Positions 35,095 to 43,538 of a DNA stretch of 64,000 bases are shown here, in pieces. The position numbers and the translations under genes were made by a program. Position 1 is the stretch's first letter. Every line of letters starts with the position of its first letter. Source of the DNA: Micromonospora nigra (GTDB lineage Bacteria > Actinomycetota > Actinomycetes > Mycobacteriales > Micromonosporaceae); NCBI RefSeq assembly GCF_900091585.1, contig NZ_FMHT01000003.1, positions 2,589,501 to 2,653,500 of the forward strand, read 5' to 3'. Below the pieces are notes generated by a model. That model had not been told where the DNA came from, ran no database searches, and was given only the letters and a program-made list of their open reading frames with translations.

Positions 35095-35865
35095 TCAGCC
35101 GATGCCGATGCCGACGGCCAGGAGAACCGCTGCCACGACCAGCAGAGCGACGATCAACAGCGGGACGCGGGATCCTCGGACGAGTAACCGCCGCTGCGTC
35201 GCTCGGAACTCGTCCGAGACGTTGGTGACCGGAAAGGGCTCGTCCGGTACCGGCACGCCCAGGAACTCGCACAGTGGTTCCCAACCCTGCGACACGTCGT
35301 ACACGAGAAGACGGTCCGCCGGTACCCGCTGCCGCACGTCGCGAACGTGGCGCTCGTAGACCTCGACGGTGTGGGCTCGGTCGTCGAACCGGCCGCCGAA
35401 CTGCCGATCCCAGATCAGCCGCTTCGTCATCGGGCCCCAGTGCCGCATCAGCCAGCGACCGCGCATCGTACGGCCGTACATGGCAGCCAGGCGGTACCAC
35501 AGGATGAGCCGACCGAACGGGGTGGCGGACTCCCGGAACATCCAGCCGATCGCCCGGTCCGCGCTGGTGTACCAGGCCTGCGCGTCACGGGTGGTCAGGA
35601 TGACCTTCGCGTCGGGGTAGGCGTCGACCAACTCCCGCCAGAAGGTGACCCCGGGCCAGTCGACGGTGGCGCGGTAGCCGGCGAAAAGAGCCTCCCAGTC
35701 GGGCGTGGCGCCATCCACCACCGCTGTCCATGCCTTCGTCCGCTCCGGTACCCGCCACAGCAGCTCGGACATGTGGTGACAGGGCCCGACGCCGAGCCGC
35801 TCCAATGCCGTCTTGAGCGATTTGGTGCCGGTACGCCCAAAGCTGGCGCCCACTACCTCCAACAT
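35095..35865 (-). CDS. Sulfotransferase family protein with C-terminal membrane anchor
   Basis: 256 aa. The N-terminal GASFGRTGTKSLKTALERLG contains the PAPS 5'-phosphate loop of the P-loop sulfotransferase fold. The AKVILTTRDAQAWYTSADRA segment supplies the 3'-phosphate-binding Arg/Ser. A single hydrophobic segment closes the protein (VPLLIVALLVVAAVLLAVGI), so it is probably tail-anchored, unusual for the family. It is expected to transfer sulfate to a lipid, sugar or small molecule. It starts at ATG 35865 after GAGGAAACG. It lies just outside the AICE. Confidence 0.82.
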   Translation of the reverse strand: MLEVVGASFGRTGTKSLKTALERLGVGPCHHMSELLWRVPERTKAWTAVVDGATPDWEALFAGYRATVDWPGVTFWRELVDAYPDAKVILTTRDAQAWYTSADRAIGWMFRESATPFGRLILWYRLAAMYGRTMRGRWLMRHWGPMTKRLIWDRQFGGRFDDRAHTVEVYERHVRDVRQRVPADRLLVYDVSQGWEPLCEFLGVPVPDEPFPVTNVSDEFRATQRRLLVRGSRVPLLIVALLVVAAVLLAVGIGIG

Positions 35866-36215
35866 CGTTTCCTCACCCGTCGACTCCGTTGCCGCTCCAC
35901 CCTAGGCGACGGCAAGACCACCGTCGATGGCCGAGGACGCTGCGGCACGGGCTTCACACCCCTCACGCCGGGCTGGATGCTGTCTCTCGGTTGTGACGGA
36001 TCCCCCCGTGGCGGCACCCTTCTCAGGTGCCATCGGAGGTCATCGTTGCACCCGACCGTCGATCCGCGCTGCCGCCTGTCCGGCGACACCCCGGTCGGAC
36101 CGCGATCGCGCGCCGCGATGGCCGCCCGGCGCCCACTACGCTGAGGGTTCATCGCCGGGGGACCTTCGTCGTACACATGTTCTATCCACAGCCTGTGGAC
36201 GCAGGAGGTGAGCCG
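35866..36215. other. Divergent intergenic region
   Basis: No gene is supported in these 350 bases between the sulfotransferase (minus) and the gene at 36216 (plus). Open frames here lack ribosome sites and match no protein I know. Promoters of both genes must lie here. The ribosome site GGAGGTGAG at 36203-36211 belongs to the plus-strand gene. Confidence 0.4.
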
Positions 36216-36831
36216 ATGGGTTACGAGCTCAGCGCGGTGGTGGCGGACGCCGACCTGCTCGGCGAGGAGACCTGCGGACTGGACCACGCCGTCCTCGGCG
36301 GGCTGCGCCAGGATTTCGCCCTGCTCCCGATGACCCCGCAGCTCGTGGCCGAGCTGACCGGTTCGCCGCCGGACTTCGCGGTCGACGAACGCGACTCCGA
36401 GCACCCGTTCACGCTGGTGCTCTCCCCCGCGCTGGAACGAGGTGCTGGCCCGCTGGTCGCGGCGGGGCCCGTTGGCGTACGTCGAGGCGGAGTTCGCGGG
36501 CGGAGTCGGCCACCAGGCGGCGGCGGTCTGGCTCGACGGCGACCTGACCTGGGGACCCCGTTTCGACGCGACGTTGGACGGCCCTCGGGACGGCTGGCCG
36601 ATCAACGGGGCGCTCGTCGAGCTGGGCGTCGAGCCGGGCGTCTGGATCGACCCGTTCGCCGAACTGGGGCTGCACGTCGAGCGGGACACCGCCGGCTGGC
36701 TGGCCCACGGTCGGCGCGGGCTGAGCGCCGACTACTGGGACGAGCTGGCCGAGGATTGGGAAAGCGGGCAAAATACCCAACGCCAGCAACCAGATGCCTC
36801 CCGCCCCGTTGGGGACTGGGGGATTCCATGA
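36216..36831 (+). pseudogene. Hypothetical protein gene with a frameshift
   Basis: It starts at ATG 36216 with a strong GGAGGTGAG site: MGYELSAVVADADLLGEETC, then HPFTLVLSPALE. The frame then fails, and the sense continues in the +1 frame from about 36438 as EVLARWSRRGPLAYVEAEFA...VGHQAAAVWLDGDL to TGA 36831. One base too many, or two too few, around 36434-36440 explains this. Joined, it would be about 205 aa without signal or membrane segment. I do not recognise a function. The stop overlaps the ATG of the next gene (ATGA). Genuine decay and a miscalled base are both possible. Confidence 0.72.
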
Positions 36832-37358
36832 AATTGCGACAATTCGGCTTCATTGCCGCACTGCTGACCGCTGCCTCGATCGCGGGCAGCGGCGCGCTTC
36901 CAGCGGACCAGACACCCGTCCACGAACCGGCGGGTGCCGTCACCGTGGTCGACCTCGACGGGCTGCCCGAGGTCGACTTCGGCGACACCGAGGACGAGCT
37001 GACCCGTCGGGGCATCCTGCGCACCGACGTCGACGCCTGCGGTCCAACCCTGTCCGGGCACCAGACCATCAGCCCGATCTTCGCCGAGGACCGCCTGGTG
37101 CTGCTCTGGGTCGGCGACCCGGTCCGCACCCCGGAGGGCGTCGCGGCCGGCACCCCCATCGCCGAGGTGAGGACCCGCTACCCGGCGGCCCGCCACCTCC
37201 GTGCTCCACAGGGGACGTACCGCTTCGACGGCCTGCTGGCCCGCGACGGTGACCGCGCCTACCTGTTCCTGCACGACGGGCAGCGGGTCCGCAAGGTCAT
37301 CGCCGGGTACGCCGACTGGGCGCAGCGCGCGTTCGACGAAGGCCACGGCCCCTGCTGA
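36828..37358 (+). CDS. Secreted hypothetical protein
   Basis: 176 aa. The N-terminus MKLRQFGFIAALLTAASIAG is a signal peptide, with cleavage near SGALPA. The mature part has two separated Cys (DACGPT and the final HGPC), which may form a disulfide, and a beta-rich pattern (RLVLLWVGDPVRTPEGV, TYRFDGLLARDGDRAYLFLHDGQ is its second half). No family recognised. It overlaps the preceding frameshifted gene by four bases. Confidence 0.75.
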   Translation: MKLRQFGFIAALLTAASIAGSGALPADQTPVHEPAGAVTVVDLDGLPEVDFGDTEDELTRRGILRTDVDACGPTLSGHQTISPIFAEDRLVLLWVGDPVRTPEGVAAGTPIAEVRTRYPAARHLRAPQGTYRFDGLLARDGDRAYLFLHDGQRVRKVIAGYADWAQRAFDEGHGPC

Positions 37359-37370
37359 GCACCGATGCGA

Positions 37371-37406
37371 AACGCCCGGTCGATCCGACAGGATCGACCG
37401 GGCGTT
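37371..37406. terminator. Terminator hairpin between the secreted protein gene and tRNA-Ser
   Basis: A perfect 16-bp inverted repeat (37371-37386 with 37391-37406) has a 4-base loop GACA. It can serve both strands: the plus-strand gene ending at 37358 and the tRNA ending at 37422. Confidence 0.85.
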
Positions 37407-37421
37407 CTCGCTGTTCACGAG

Positions 37422-37508
37422 CGGTGGCGGCGGGATTTGAACCCGCGGAGGGCGTAAACCCTCACACGCTTTCGAGGCGTGCTCCTTAGGCCACTCGGAC
37501 ACGCCACC
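37422..37508 (-). tRNA. tRNA-Ser (anticodon CGA)
   Basis: 87 bases on the minus strand. The acceptor stem GGTGGCG/CGCCACC has discriminator G. The anticodon arm CACGC-CTCGAAA-GCGTG gives anticodon CGA (reads TCG). A long variable arm and the T loop GTTCAAATC are present. No encoded CCA. No element is inserted in this one. Confidence 0.97.
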
Positions 37509-37583
37509 GCCGAACAGGCTACAGGATCACGGGTTCCGACGCCGAACCGGTGTCCCCCCGACCGGCCTGGCAGGATCTCTGGC

Positions 37584-38291
37584 ATGAGTACGCACATCGG
37601 CGCGAAGCCGGGCGAGATCGCCGAGCGGGTCCTGATGCCGGGTGACCCCCTGCGGGCCAAGTGGATCGCGGAGACGTACCTCGAGGGCGCGACCTGCTAC
37701 TCGACGGTACGCGGCATGCTGGGCTTCACCGGCCGCTGGAACGGCGTCGACGTCTCCGTCCAGGGCTCCGGCATGGGCATGCCGTCGGCCTCGATCTACG
37801 CGCACGAACTGGTCGACGAGTACGGCGTGAAGTCGCTGATCCGGGTCGGCTCCTGCGGTGCCCTCGTCGAGGATCTCAAGCTGCGCGACGTGATCGCGGC
37901 GATCGGCTCGTCCACCGACTCGAACATGAACCGGATGCGTTTCGACGGCCTGATCGACTACGCCCCGGTGGCCGACTTCGGGCTGCTGCGGACCTCCGTC
38001 GAGGTGGCCGAGCGGCGCGGCGTCAGCATGCGGGTGGGGCCGATCCTGGCGGCGGACGCCTTCTACAGCGACCGGCCGGACCTCTACGACGCGTTGGCCG
38101 ACTACGGCGTGCTCGCGGTCGAGATGGAGTCGGCGGCGCTCTACACGATCGCCGCGCGGTTCCGGGCCCGCGCCCTGACCATCCTCACGGTCAGCGACCA
38201 CATCAAGACCGGCGAGAAGACCACCTCGCAGGAGCGCGAGCAGACGTTCAGCCAGATGGTCGAGATCGCCCTGGACACGATCATCGCCTGA
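37584..38291 (+). CDS. deoD: Purine-nucleoside phosphorylase, DeoD type
   Basis: 235 aa, the size of hexameric DeoD enzymes. The N-terminal [20 protein letters not shown], the phosphate-binding [16 protein letters not shown] and [11 protein letters not shown], the nucleoside-binding [15 protein letters not shown] and the catalytic Asp in TVSDH are all present. It cleaves purine (deoxy)nucleosides with phosphate in the salvage pathway. It starts at ATG 37584. It is convergent with tadA, a terminator-like hairpin separating them. Confidence 0.96.
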   Translation: MSTHIGAKPGEIAERVLMPGDPLRAKWIAETYLEGATCYSTVRGMLGFTGRWNGVDVSVQGSGMGMPSASIYAHELVDEYGVKSLIRVGSCGALVEDLKLRDVIAAIGSSTDSNMNRMRFDGLIDYAPVADFGLLRTSVEVAERRGVSMRVGPILAADAFYSDRPDLYDALADYGVLAVEMESAALYTIAARFRARALTILTVSDHIKTGEKTTSQEREQTFSQMVEIALDTIIA

Positions 38292-38322
38292 CGGTCCACC
38301 CTCCGCTGCCCCGTCCCACGAA

Positions 38323-38339
38323 GCCCCGCCGGGCGGGGC
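38323..38339. terminator. Short GC hairpin between deoD and tadA
   Basis: GCCCCGCC (38323-38330) pairs with GGCGGGGC (38332-38339) across a single unpaired base, so the real loop must be larger. It lies in the 94-base gap between two convergent genes. Confidence 0.45.
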
Positions 38340-38385
38340 AGCGCCGCGCCCGCCGGGGACGGGGCAGTGCCGCGCGTGGGGCGGG

Positions 38386-39009
38386 TCAGCGGAAGAAGGC
38401 GCGCAGGACCGCGGCGGCCTCGGTGCCAAGGACTCCGCCGTAGACCTCGGGGCGGTGGTTCAGCCGGCGGTCGCGCAGCACGTCCCACAGCGACCCGGCC
38501 GCGCCGGTCTTCGGCTCCCACGCCCCGAACACCACGGTCGACACCCGGGCGAGCACGATCGCGCCCGCGCACATCGTGCAGGGTTCCAGGGACACCACGA
38601 GCGTGCACCCGGCCAACCGCCAACGGCCCAGCCGCTCCGCCGCCCGGCGCAGGGCCAGCACCTCCGCGTGCGCGGTCGGGTCGCCGGTGAGTTCCCGCTC
38701 GTTACGCCCGGTCGCCAGTTCGGCCCCGTCGGGCCCGTAGAGCACCGCCCCGACCGGCACGTCGTCGGCCGGGTCACCGGTCACCGGCCCACCGGCGCTC
38801 GTGGGCCCCGAGGACGACGGGCCGGTCACCGCGATCTCCAGCGCGCGACGCATCCACAGTTCGTGCCGTTGCCGCCGACCCGCGCCCGTTGGATCGGCCA
38901 GCCCCTCGTCGGCGCCGGGCCCGACCCGGCCGAGCCGGCCGGGCGTGGGCTGTCCGGGACGGACGGTCTCCAGCGCCGGGTCGGTGGCGTCCGCCGGCTC
39001 AGACCTCAC
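38386..39009 (-). CDS. tadA: tRNA adenosine(34) deaminase
   Basis: 207 aa from GTG 39009. The zinc deaminase motifs are TAHAEVLAL (HAE) and SLEPCTMCAGAIVLAR (PCxxC). The NHRPEVYGGVLGTEAAAVL end is typical of TadA. It converts A34 to inosine in tRNA-Arg(ACG). The first 50 residues, before RHELWMRRALEIA, are a Gly/Pro/Asp-rich extension not needed for the fold; a later start is possible. A second insertion (SSSGPTSAGGPVTGDPADD) is also low complexity. It overlaps the partner gene upstream by 11 bases. Confidence 0.93.
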   Translation of the reverse strand: MRSEPADATDPALETVRPGQPTPGRLGRVGPGADEGLADPTGAGRRQRHELWMRRALEIAVTGPSSSGPTSAGGPVTGDPADDVPVGAVLYGPDGAELATGRNERELTGDPTAHAEVLALRRAAERLGRWRLAGCTLVVSLEPCTMCAGAIVLARVSTVVFGAWEPKTGAAGSLWDVLRDRRLNHRPEVYGGVLGTEAAAVLRAFFR

Positions 39010-39526
39010 GCAGTTCCTCGACCTCGTCGGCGCAGCCCAGCGCCTGGCACACCTCGGCGGTGACGTCGGCCGGCATCATGCCCTCGTGCCCGCACAGGGC
39101 GAGCAGCTTCGCGGGGGAGACACCCAGGTCGGCGAGGAGATCCGCATCGCCGACCGGGTCGGCCTCCGGATCGACGGCCGGCTGCTCCTCGTCGTCACCA
39201 CCGTCGGTCGCGGGGCGGGCCTCCTCGATGTCGTCGAGGCCGGTGACGGAGGTCTTCAGGTCTCCGACGAGCAGCGCACCGAGCCGGGACTCCTCCGCGT
39301 ACGCGGAGTCGGAGCCGAAGACCCGCAGATCCTGCCCCTCGTCGAGGCGCAGGATCACCAGGTACGTGTCGTCGGCCTCCACGAACAGCAGGGACAGGTC
39401 GGCATCGGGCTCGGCATCGCGCAGCCGGTCGGCGACCTCCTCGATGTCGGTCACCCCGCGCAGGTTCACCTCGGCGGCCGACCAGCCGCTCCCGTCGCGC
39501 ACCACGGCCGCAGCGAAGTACGACAT
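38999..39526 (-). CDS. tRNA adenosine deaminase-associated protein
   Basis: 175 aa from ATG 39526 (GGGGGAACC upstream). It begins MSYFAAAVVRDGSGWSAAEV and has a central acidic stretch (DDEEQPAVDPEADPVGDADL) and a C-terminal helical part (LLADLGVSPAKLLALCGHEG). This family is found beside tadA across actinobacteria and is named for that. Its biochemical role is unknown. Overlap with tadA indicates co-translation. Confidence 0.88.
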   Translation of the reverse strand: MSYFAAAVVRDGSGWSAAEVNLRGVTDIEEVADRLRDAEPDADLSLLFVEADDTYLVILRLDEGQDLRVFGSDSAYAEESRLGALLVGDLKTSVTGLDDIEEARPATDGGDDEEQPAVDPEADPVGDADLLADLGVSPAKLLALCGHEGMMPADVTAEVCQALGCADEVEELREV

Positions 39527-39645
39527 GGTTCCCCCAAGTAGCCTCGGCACAGCACGCCGCCCTCTTTACGCGTGCACGTTAGCCGGTCAGGTCGGCGAGG
39601 GACCGGTCAACGCCCCGAAGGGCCGGCCGATCGTGGCAAAAGTCG

Positions 39646-39813
39646 TCAGTCGGTGGCGCGACGACGGGTGGCGATGAGCTGCCGCAGCTGCTTGGTCCGG
39701 GCCCGCTGGGGTCGCTCCCGCTCGCGTACCGTCCGGGCGTCTGCCAGCTGCGCGAGAAGCTGGAGGCGACGGCGACTGCGCTCGGGATCCAATCGCGGAG
39801 TGGTCCAGGCCAT
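39646..39813 (-). CDS. Small basic hypothetical protein
   Basis: 55 aa, too short to be obvious: MAWTTPRLDPERSRRRLQLL, AQLADARTVRERERPQRART, KQLRQLIATRRRATD. It is highly basic and wholly helical, with many Arg. No ribosome site is clear. Its codon positions show the expected GC bias, and it fills a gap between two minus-strand genes. It could bind nucleic acid or be an uncharacterised actinobacterial small protein. Confidence 0.5.
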   Translation of the reverse strand: MAWTTPRLDPERSRRRLQLLAQLADARTVRERERPQRARTKQLRQLIATRRRATD

Positions 39814-39901
39814 ACTGGCGAGAGTGCCGAGTAACGGCGGTCACGTCAAGACGGGCTTCGCTGCGCAGCCGGGAGGCCACAGACCGCAGCCGGAGCGCGC
39901 C

Positions 39902-40243
39902 TCACCACATCGGCCAGTCCCCGCTGGTGGCCCAGCGCACGGCGACCGCCGCCGCGGCGACGCTCCACCCGCCGGCGGTGACGATCGCGATGCCGGTGGC
40001 CACCCCACGGTCACCGGAGCGCACCAGGAGCAGCGCCACCAGCCAGGCCAGACCACCGGCCACGACGGTCCACCACGCGTAGCCGGGGACGCTCCGCCCG
40101 AGCAGGCCGAACAGGATCAGCCAGCCGGCGGCCCCGGCTGCACCGGCGGCGACGCCGGCTCCGGTGACCTGGTGCGGCTCGCGCCACGTGGGGCGCGGCG
40201 GCCCGCTGGCCGGGAACAACCCCGAGGGGGTACGCGGCGACAT
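39902..40243 (-). CDS. Small membrane protein
   Basis: 113 aa from ATG 40243 with GGAAGGGAG upstream. The N-terminal 25 residues are Pro-rich (SPRTPSGLFPASGPPRPTW). Then come three hydrophobic segments (GAAGAAGWLILFGLLG, WWTVVAGGLAWLVALLLV, VATGIAIVTAGGWSVAAAAV). No family recognised. It is divergent from the M23 peptidase gene with 70 bases between them. Confidence 0.7.
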   Translation of the reverse strand: MSPRTPSGLFPASGPPRPTWREPHQVTGAGVAAGAAGAAGWLILFGLLGRSVPGYAWWTVVAGGLAWLVALLLVRSGDRGVATGIAIVTAGGWSVAAAAVAVRWATSGDWPMW

Positions 40244-40313
40244 GCTCACGAGACTCCCTTCCGGCGTACGCGCGGCGACCCGACCACCGTACCGACTCTG
40301 GGAGGATGCTCGG

Positions 40314-41054
40314 ATGTCATCGCCGACGCCCGGATCCCGCCCACGCCCGACGGCGCTGCTGCTGCTCGTGGTGGCACTCACCGCCGGCTGCGGTGCGCCG
40401 CCCCGGGCGGCCGACGGCCCGCCGCCGACCGCGCCGACGCCACGGGTGGTGAGCGGCGCACCGGCCGGGCCCGACCGGACCGGGCCGGCCACCGCGCAGC
40501 CGCCCGCGTCGTCGGCCGCACCGACCCGCGCGGCGTCGCGACACGTCTTTCCGGTACGGGCGGCCGACGTGGCCTACCACCCGACGCACTCGGCCTACCC
40601 GGGAACGGACATCTTCGCCGACTGCGGAACGCCGTTCGTGGCGGTCACCGACGGGACGGTCGCCGAGGTCAGCCGGGTGGACCGGTTCGATCCGCGCGGG
40701 CCGAGAGGCCCGTTCAACGGTGGCCTGTCGGTGTCGCTGATCGGCGACGACGGGGTGCGCTACTACGGCTCGCACCTGAGCCGGATCGCCGACGGCGTCG
40801 ACCCGGGGGCTCGGGTGCGGGCGGGCCAGCGGCTCGGCGCGGTGGGTCGGACGGGCAACGCCAACAATGTGTGCCACCTGCACTTCGGCATCTCACCACC
40901 ATGTGTGGGCCGGGACGGCTGGTGGATCCGGCGCGGGGTGGTGTGGCCGGCGCCGTACCTGGACTCGTGGCGGCGGGGCGGCAACCGCGAGCCGGCGGCG
41001 GCGGTGGCCGCGTGGCACCGCCGGCACGGCTGCCCGGCGGAGCCGCCGGGCTGA
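40314..41054 (+). CDS. M23 family metallopeptidase lipoprotein
   Basis: 246 aa from ATG 40314 (GGAGGATG upstream). The signal peptide ends in lipobox LTAGC; a Pro/Ala/Thr linker of about 50 residues follows. The LytM/M23 domain shows YHPTHSAYPGTDIFADCGTP, where the zinc-binding HxxxD is H/D, and VCHLHFGIS with the HxH pair. It should cut peptide cross-links of peptidoglycan outside the membrane. The sequence RYYGSHLSRIADGV is also typical. The start lies within an open frame that extends upstream without a site. Confidence 0.9.
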   Translation: MSSPTPGSRPRPTALLLLVVALTAGCGAPPRAADGPPPTAPTPRVVSGAPAGPDRTGPATAQPPASSAAPTRAASRHVFPVRAADVAYHPTHSAYPGTDIFADCGTPFVAVTDGTVAEVSRVDRFDPRGPRGPFNGGLSVSLIGDDGVRYYGSHLSRIADGVDPGARVRAGQRLGAVGRTGNANNVCHLHFGISPPCVGRDGWWIRRGVVWPAPYLDSWRRGGNREPAAAVAAWHRRHGCPAEPPG

Positions 41055-41156
41055 CCTGGGCACCCGCGGTCCTCCGGCAACTTCCGGGCCACCGGGCCGG
41101 TCACCCGCGCGCCGGTCGTCCCCCGACGGGCGGCGCGGGCGCGTAGGTTGCAGGGC

Positions 41157-42227
41157 ATGACCGCCCGGGATCCCGTCGCCGACCTTCGCCGGATCGCGTT
41201 CCTGCTGGAACGGGCCAACGAGGCCACCTACCGGGTACGTGCCTTCCGGTCCGCCGCGAAGGCACTGTCCGCGCTGCCGGCGAAGGAGGTGGCGCAGCGG
41301 GCCCGCACCGGGAAGCTGACCGAGTTGTCCGGGGTGGGCGACGTGACCGCCCGCTGCGTCGCCGAGTCGCTGGCCGGGGAGGAGCCGGTCTACCTGCGCC
41401 GGCTCGTCGCCACCGAGGGCACCGACCTGGGCGCCGAGGCGGCGGCGCTGCGCACGGCGCTGCGCGGCGACTGCCACACCCACTCCGACTGGTCGGACGG
41501 CGGTTCGCCGATCGAGGAGATGGCGCTGGCCGCCGCCGAGCTGGGTCACGAGTATCTGGTGCTGACCGACCACTCCCCCCGGCTCAAGGTGGCCAGGGGT
41601 CTCACCGCCGACCGGCTGCGCCGGCAGCTCGACCACGTCGCGGCGCTCAACGAGGCCCTGCCCGACGGGTTCCGCATCCTCACCGGCATCGAGGTGGACA
41701 TCCTGGCCGACGGTTCCCTCGACCAGGACGAGGACCTGCTGGCCCGCCTGGACGTGGTGGTCGGCTCGGTGCACAGCGGCCTCAACGACGACCGGGCGAA
41801 GATGACCCGCCGGATGTTGACCGCGATCGCGAACCCCCACCTGGACATCCTCGGGCACTGCACCGGGCGGATGGTGACGTCCCGCCCGGCGGGGGTGACC
41901 GGGCCGGGCGACCGTGGGCACCGGGCCCGTAGCCGCGCCGAGAGCGACTTCGACGCCGACGCGGTCTTCGCCGCCTGCGTGAAACATCAGGTGGCAGTCG
42001 AGATCAACTCGCGGCCGGAGCGTCAGGACCCGCCCAAGCGGCTGATCCGCCGGGCGATGGAGGCGGGGTGTGTCTTCGCCGTCAACACCGACGCGCACGC
42101 GCCGGGCCAGCTCGACTGGCAACGTTTCGGCTGCGAGCGGGCGGCCCGGTGTGGTGTTCCCGCCGATCGGGTGGTCAACACCTGGGCCGCCGACGACCTG
42201 GTCGCCTGGGCTCGGGGCCGCCCCTGA
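41157..42227 (+). CDS. PHP-domain phosphoesterase with N-terminal HhH domain (PolX-like)
   Basis: 356 aa. The N-terminal 100 residues are a DNA-polymerase-beta-like helix-hairpin-helix domain (ADLRRIAFLLERANEATYRV, then LSGVGDVTARCVAESL). The PHP domain follows with metal motifs GDCHTHSDWSDG, LTDHSPRLKVARG, GIEVDIL, GSVHSG, GHCTGR and NTDAHAPGQLDW. Unlike full PolX, it lacks the polymerase palm. It is likely a DNA-end phosphoesterase or 3'-5' exonuclease in repair, but histidinol-phosphatase-like activity cannot be excluded. Confidence 0.87.
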   Translation: MTARDPVADLRRIAFLLERANEATYRVRAFRSAAKALSALPAKEVAQRARTGKLTELSGVGDVTARCVAESLAGEEPVYLRRLVATEGTDLGAEAAALRTALRGDCHTHSDWSDGGSPIEEMALAAAELGHEYLVLTDHSPRLKVARGLTADRLRRQLDHVAALNEALPDGFRILTGIEVDILADGSLDQDEDLLARLDVVVGSVHSGLNDDRAKMTRRMLTAIANPHLDILGHCTGRMVTSRPAGVTGPGDRGHRARSRAESDFDADAVFAACVKHQVAVEINSRPERQDPPKRLIRRAMEAGCVFAVNTDAHAPGQLDWQRFGCERAARCGVPADRVVNTWAADDLVAWARGRP

Positions 42228-42375
42228 CCGTGGTGCCTGCCGCGCGCTGGCCGGCCCGGCGCGCTACGCCGACCTCGACGCCGCCCAGACGGCCCTGGCC
42301 GGCCCGTCACCGTCGGCCGCACCCGGGCGGTGGCCTTTCGACCAGGGTGTCGCGCCGAGCCCGGACGTCCCGTCC

Positions 42376-43368
42376 CTAGACGCGGGCGGGCGGCGGGGTG
42401 ACCGGCAGGCCCGCGGCACCGGCCGGTGGCGTCACCCGGCGGCGTCGACCGGCGCCGAGCAACCCCTGCGAGACGGCGACACCGGCGAGCACGATCAGGG
42501 CGCCGACCGGCTGGTGCCAGGTCAGCCGCTCACCGAGCACGAGCGCGCCGATCAGCACCGCGAAGACCGGGATCACGTAGGTGACCGTGGAGGCGGTGGT
42601 GGCCCCCGCGATGCGGATGTTGCGCAGGTGGATGACGAAGGCCAGGCCGGTGCCGAGCGCGCCGAGCGCCACCACGGCCGCGACCACCCGTGGCGACAGG
42701 GCCGTGGGCAGCGGGGGCACCCCGCCGAGCGGCGCGACGACCGCGAGCTGGGCCGACGCGACCAACAGCTGCGCCGTCGACAGCGAGAGGCCACTGTGGC
42801 TGCTGCCGGCGACGAACTTCTTCTGGTACGGGATGGCCACGCCGTAGCAGGCGGCCGCGCCGAAGCAGAGGAGTTGCCCGACGAAGTGCGCCCCGCCGAC
42901 GCCCTGCCACACACCGAGCACCACGAGCACCCCGGTGAAACCCAGGGCCAGTCCGACCGCGCCGCGCAGGGTCAGCCGCTCGGTGCGGAAGACCAGGACG
43001 GCGAGCGGCAGCACCACCAGCGGGGTGGTCGCGTTCCAGATTCCGGCGAGCATCGACTCGACCCGCTGTTCGCCGTACCCGAACAGGGTGAACGGCAGCG
43101 CCACGCCGAACGCCGCGACGACCGTCAGGTGGGCCCAGACCCGGGGCTCCCGGGGCAGCCGGTCGCGCAGCACGGCGAGCACCACGAGCAGGGTGGCCGC
43201 GCCCGCACCCGCCCGGTAGAGGGTGAGGTGCAGCGGGTGCAGCTCGGTGATGCCGACCTTGATGAACAGGAAGCTGGAACCCCAGATCGCCGCCAGGGCC
43301 AGGAAGCCGGGCAGCCAGTTGCGCAGCGCCGCCCGGTCAGGAGTGATGTCCGTGGTCACCCCTGACAC
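42376..43368 (-). CDS. EamA/DMT-family transporter
   Basis: 330 aa from GTG 43368 (GTG 43359 is an alternative). It has ten hydrophobic segments in two EamA halves: the first begins WLPGFLALAAIWGSSFLFIK, the second GVGGAHFVGQLLCFGAAACY. The family exports metabolites such as amino acids or purines, or imports in some cases; the substrate is not visible. It is divergent from the DUF885 gene, with 170 bases between them. Confidence 0.88.
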   Translation of the reverse strand: MSGVTTDITPDRAALRNWLPGFLALAAIWGSSFLFIKVGITELHPLHLTLYRAGAGAATLLVVLAVLRDRLPREPRVWAHLTVVAAFGVALPFTLFGYGEQRVESMLAGIWNATTPLVVLPLAVLVFRTERLTLRGAVGLALGFTGVLVVLGVWQGVGGAHFVGQLLCFGAAACYGVAIPYQKKFVAGSSHSGLSLSTAQLLVASAQLAVVAPLGGVPPLPTALSPRVVAAVVALGALGTGLAFVIHLRNIRIAGATTASTVTYVIPVFAVLIGALVLGERLTWHQPVGALIVLAGVAVSQGLLGAGRRRRVTPPAGAAGLPVTPPPARV

Positions 43369-43538
43369 TCTGCCCCCGCGGCGCGGCGAAGTCTTGCGCT
43401 TTTCGGCCACCGTGTCGTCCGCCACAGGAACCACCTCCGCTGGTGGTGGCGTTCGGCTTCGACGCGGCCGACCTGCTGCCCCGAACACGCCACGAACACG
43501 GTCGACAGTGGGCCGGGTTCCTCGCGTAGGGTCGCCGT

